From assembly GCA_964530165.1 (NCBI GenBank), contig CAZGYE010000128.1:1-14558 (forward strand): a stretch of 14,558 bases of DNA. The letters run 5' to 3'. This DNA comes from CAZGYE01 sp964530165 (GTDB lineage Bacteria; Planctomycetota; Planctomycetia; Planctomycetales; Planctomycetaceae). Position 1 is the first letter of the stretch. Each line of letters begins with the position of its first letter. The notes under the pieces were generated by a model. The model had not been told where the DNA came from, made no database searches, and saw nothing but the letters and a program-made list of their open reading frames with translations. Shown in pieces: positions 13,889-14,558 of the stretch. The position numbers were made by a program, and so were the translations under genes.

Positions 13889-13917
13889 TTGACTTTCAAT
13901 TCCCGCCGCCTTACTCT
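13889..13917 (+). promoter_or_regulatory. Candidate promoter of the isomerase gene
   Basis: TTGACT (13889-13894), 17-nt spacer, TACTCT (13912-13917). A start near 13924 gives a leader of about 67 nt before the ATG at 13991. Confidence 0.4.
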
Positions 13918-13990
13918 GTTGGCTCGCGATGCCGCAGCGTAGTGTTCATCGCCTGAGAGACCACATCCGTGACGTGAAAGGACCTTCGCC

Positions 13991-14558
13991 ATGGCACGCC
14001 CCGTAACGTTGTTCACCGGCCAGTGGGCCGATCTGAAGTTGGAGGAACTCTGTAAGAAGGCGCACGACTTCGGCTACGACGGGCTGGAGCTGGCCTGTTG
14101 GGGGGACCACTTCGCGGTCGACAAGGCACTCTCCGACGATACCTATTGCGCCCGCAAACGCGATCTGCTGGAAAAACACGACCTGCAGTTGTTCGCCATC
14201 TCGAACCACCTGGTCGGACAGGCCGTGCTGGACAACATCGACGCCCGGCATCAGACGATTCTGCCCGAATACGTTTGGGGCGACGGTGATCCGGCCGGCG
14301 TCAACGAGCGGGCTATTAGGGAGATGAAGAACACGGCCCGGGCCGCTCAGAAGCTGGAAGTCGGCGTCGTCAACGGGTTTACCGGTTCGAGCATTTGGCA
14401 TCTGGTTTACGACTTCCCGCCGACGCCGCGGAAAATGATCGACGCCGGCTTCCAACTGTTGGCTGAGCGCTGGAATCCGATTCTCGACGTGTTCCAAGAA
14501 TGTGGCGTCAAGTTCGCGCTGGAAGTGCACCCGACCGAGATCGCCTTCGACATCTACT
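13991..14558 (+). CDS. Sugar phosphate isomerase/epimerase (xylose isomerase-like TIM barrel), partial
   Basis: The first 189 codons of a gene that runs off the right edge; full members have roughly 280-350 residues. The opening strand VTLFTGQWADLKLEELCKKA, then GYDGLELACWG, is the usual first beta-alpha unit with an acidic residue (ELACWGDH). Further barrel strands are LQLFAISNHLVGQ, VGVVNGFTGSS and FALEVHPTEIAFD, the last holding the metal-binding Glu position of the AP_endonuc_2 superfamily. The substrate is unknown; in planctomycetes such genes often accompany Gfo/Idh/MocA oxidoreductases, but none is visible before the edge. Start ATG 13991, with AAAGGA at 13977-13982. It has no stop inside the window. 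Confidence 0.88.
   Translation, partial: MARPVTLFTGQWADLKLEELCKKAHDFGYDGLELACWGDHFAVDKALSDDTYCARKRDLLEKHDLQLFAISNHLVGQAVLDNIDARHQTILPEYVWGDGDPAGVNERAIREMKNTARAAQKLEVGVVNGFTGSSIWHLVYDFPPTPRKMIDAGFQLLAERWNPILDVFQECGVKFALEVHPTEIAFDIY

Noticed and set aside
12373..14016. 547-aa minus-strand frame
   Set aside because: It is a shadow of the protease gene, whose triad, signal peptide and Shine-Dalgarno lie on the plus strand; the minus translation shows no family motif.

Overview
The window is GC-rich bacterial chromosome, most likely from a planctomycete. This rests on protein style (a secreted NARROW LEAF 1-like protease, small lipoproteins, a Cys/His-tagged degenerate phosphohexomutase, a xylose-isomerase-like TIM barrel) and on many palindromic intergenic repeats; no marker gene here fixes the taxon.

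Left end (1-790): a broken IS110-family transposase C-terminus, then a 78-nt two-stem hairpin, then the 3' part of a tRNA-Arg(CCG) without its 5' half, then an inverted pair of 7-bp-repeat arrays. This looks like an island boundary or a zone of insertion debris.

791-5240: holA (minus) diverges from a phosphohexomutase-like gene (plus) that has lost its catalytic residues. That gene carries one palindrome in frame and is cut near its 3' end by a cluster of palindromic repeats; its last domain is still readable in another frame (3423-3656). A hydroxyacid-oxoacid transhydrogenase (ADHFE1-like) follows. Between it and the next convergent gene lies a nested structure: two inverted heptamer arrays that start at the two stop codons and enclose a second copy of the palindromic repeat.

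5239-11564: mostly minus strand. A polytopic GT-C-like membrane protein comes first. Then comes a likely four-gene transcription unit, M20 amidohydrolase > comF > DUF502 membrane protein > hemC, with 4-bp GTGA overlaps at the first and last junctions and a good sigma-70-type promoter before the M20 gene. A small plus-strand lipoprotein gene with its own promoter converges on the 3' end of hemC.

11655-14558: plus strand. A 164-aa lipoprotein diverges from the M20 gene. A secreted serine protease of the NAL1-like type follows (His314/Asp365/Ser452), and then the first 189 codons of a sugar phosphate isomerase/epimerase that runs off the window.

The most notable material is the repeat biology: heptamer (GAGAGTY) arrays at gene ends, and palindromes that covary, land in coding sequence and have split a gene. 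No complete defence or mobile system was found.
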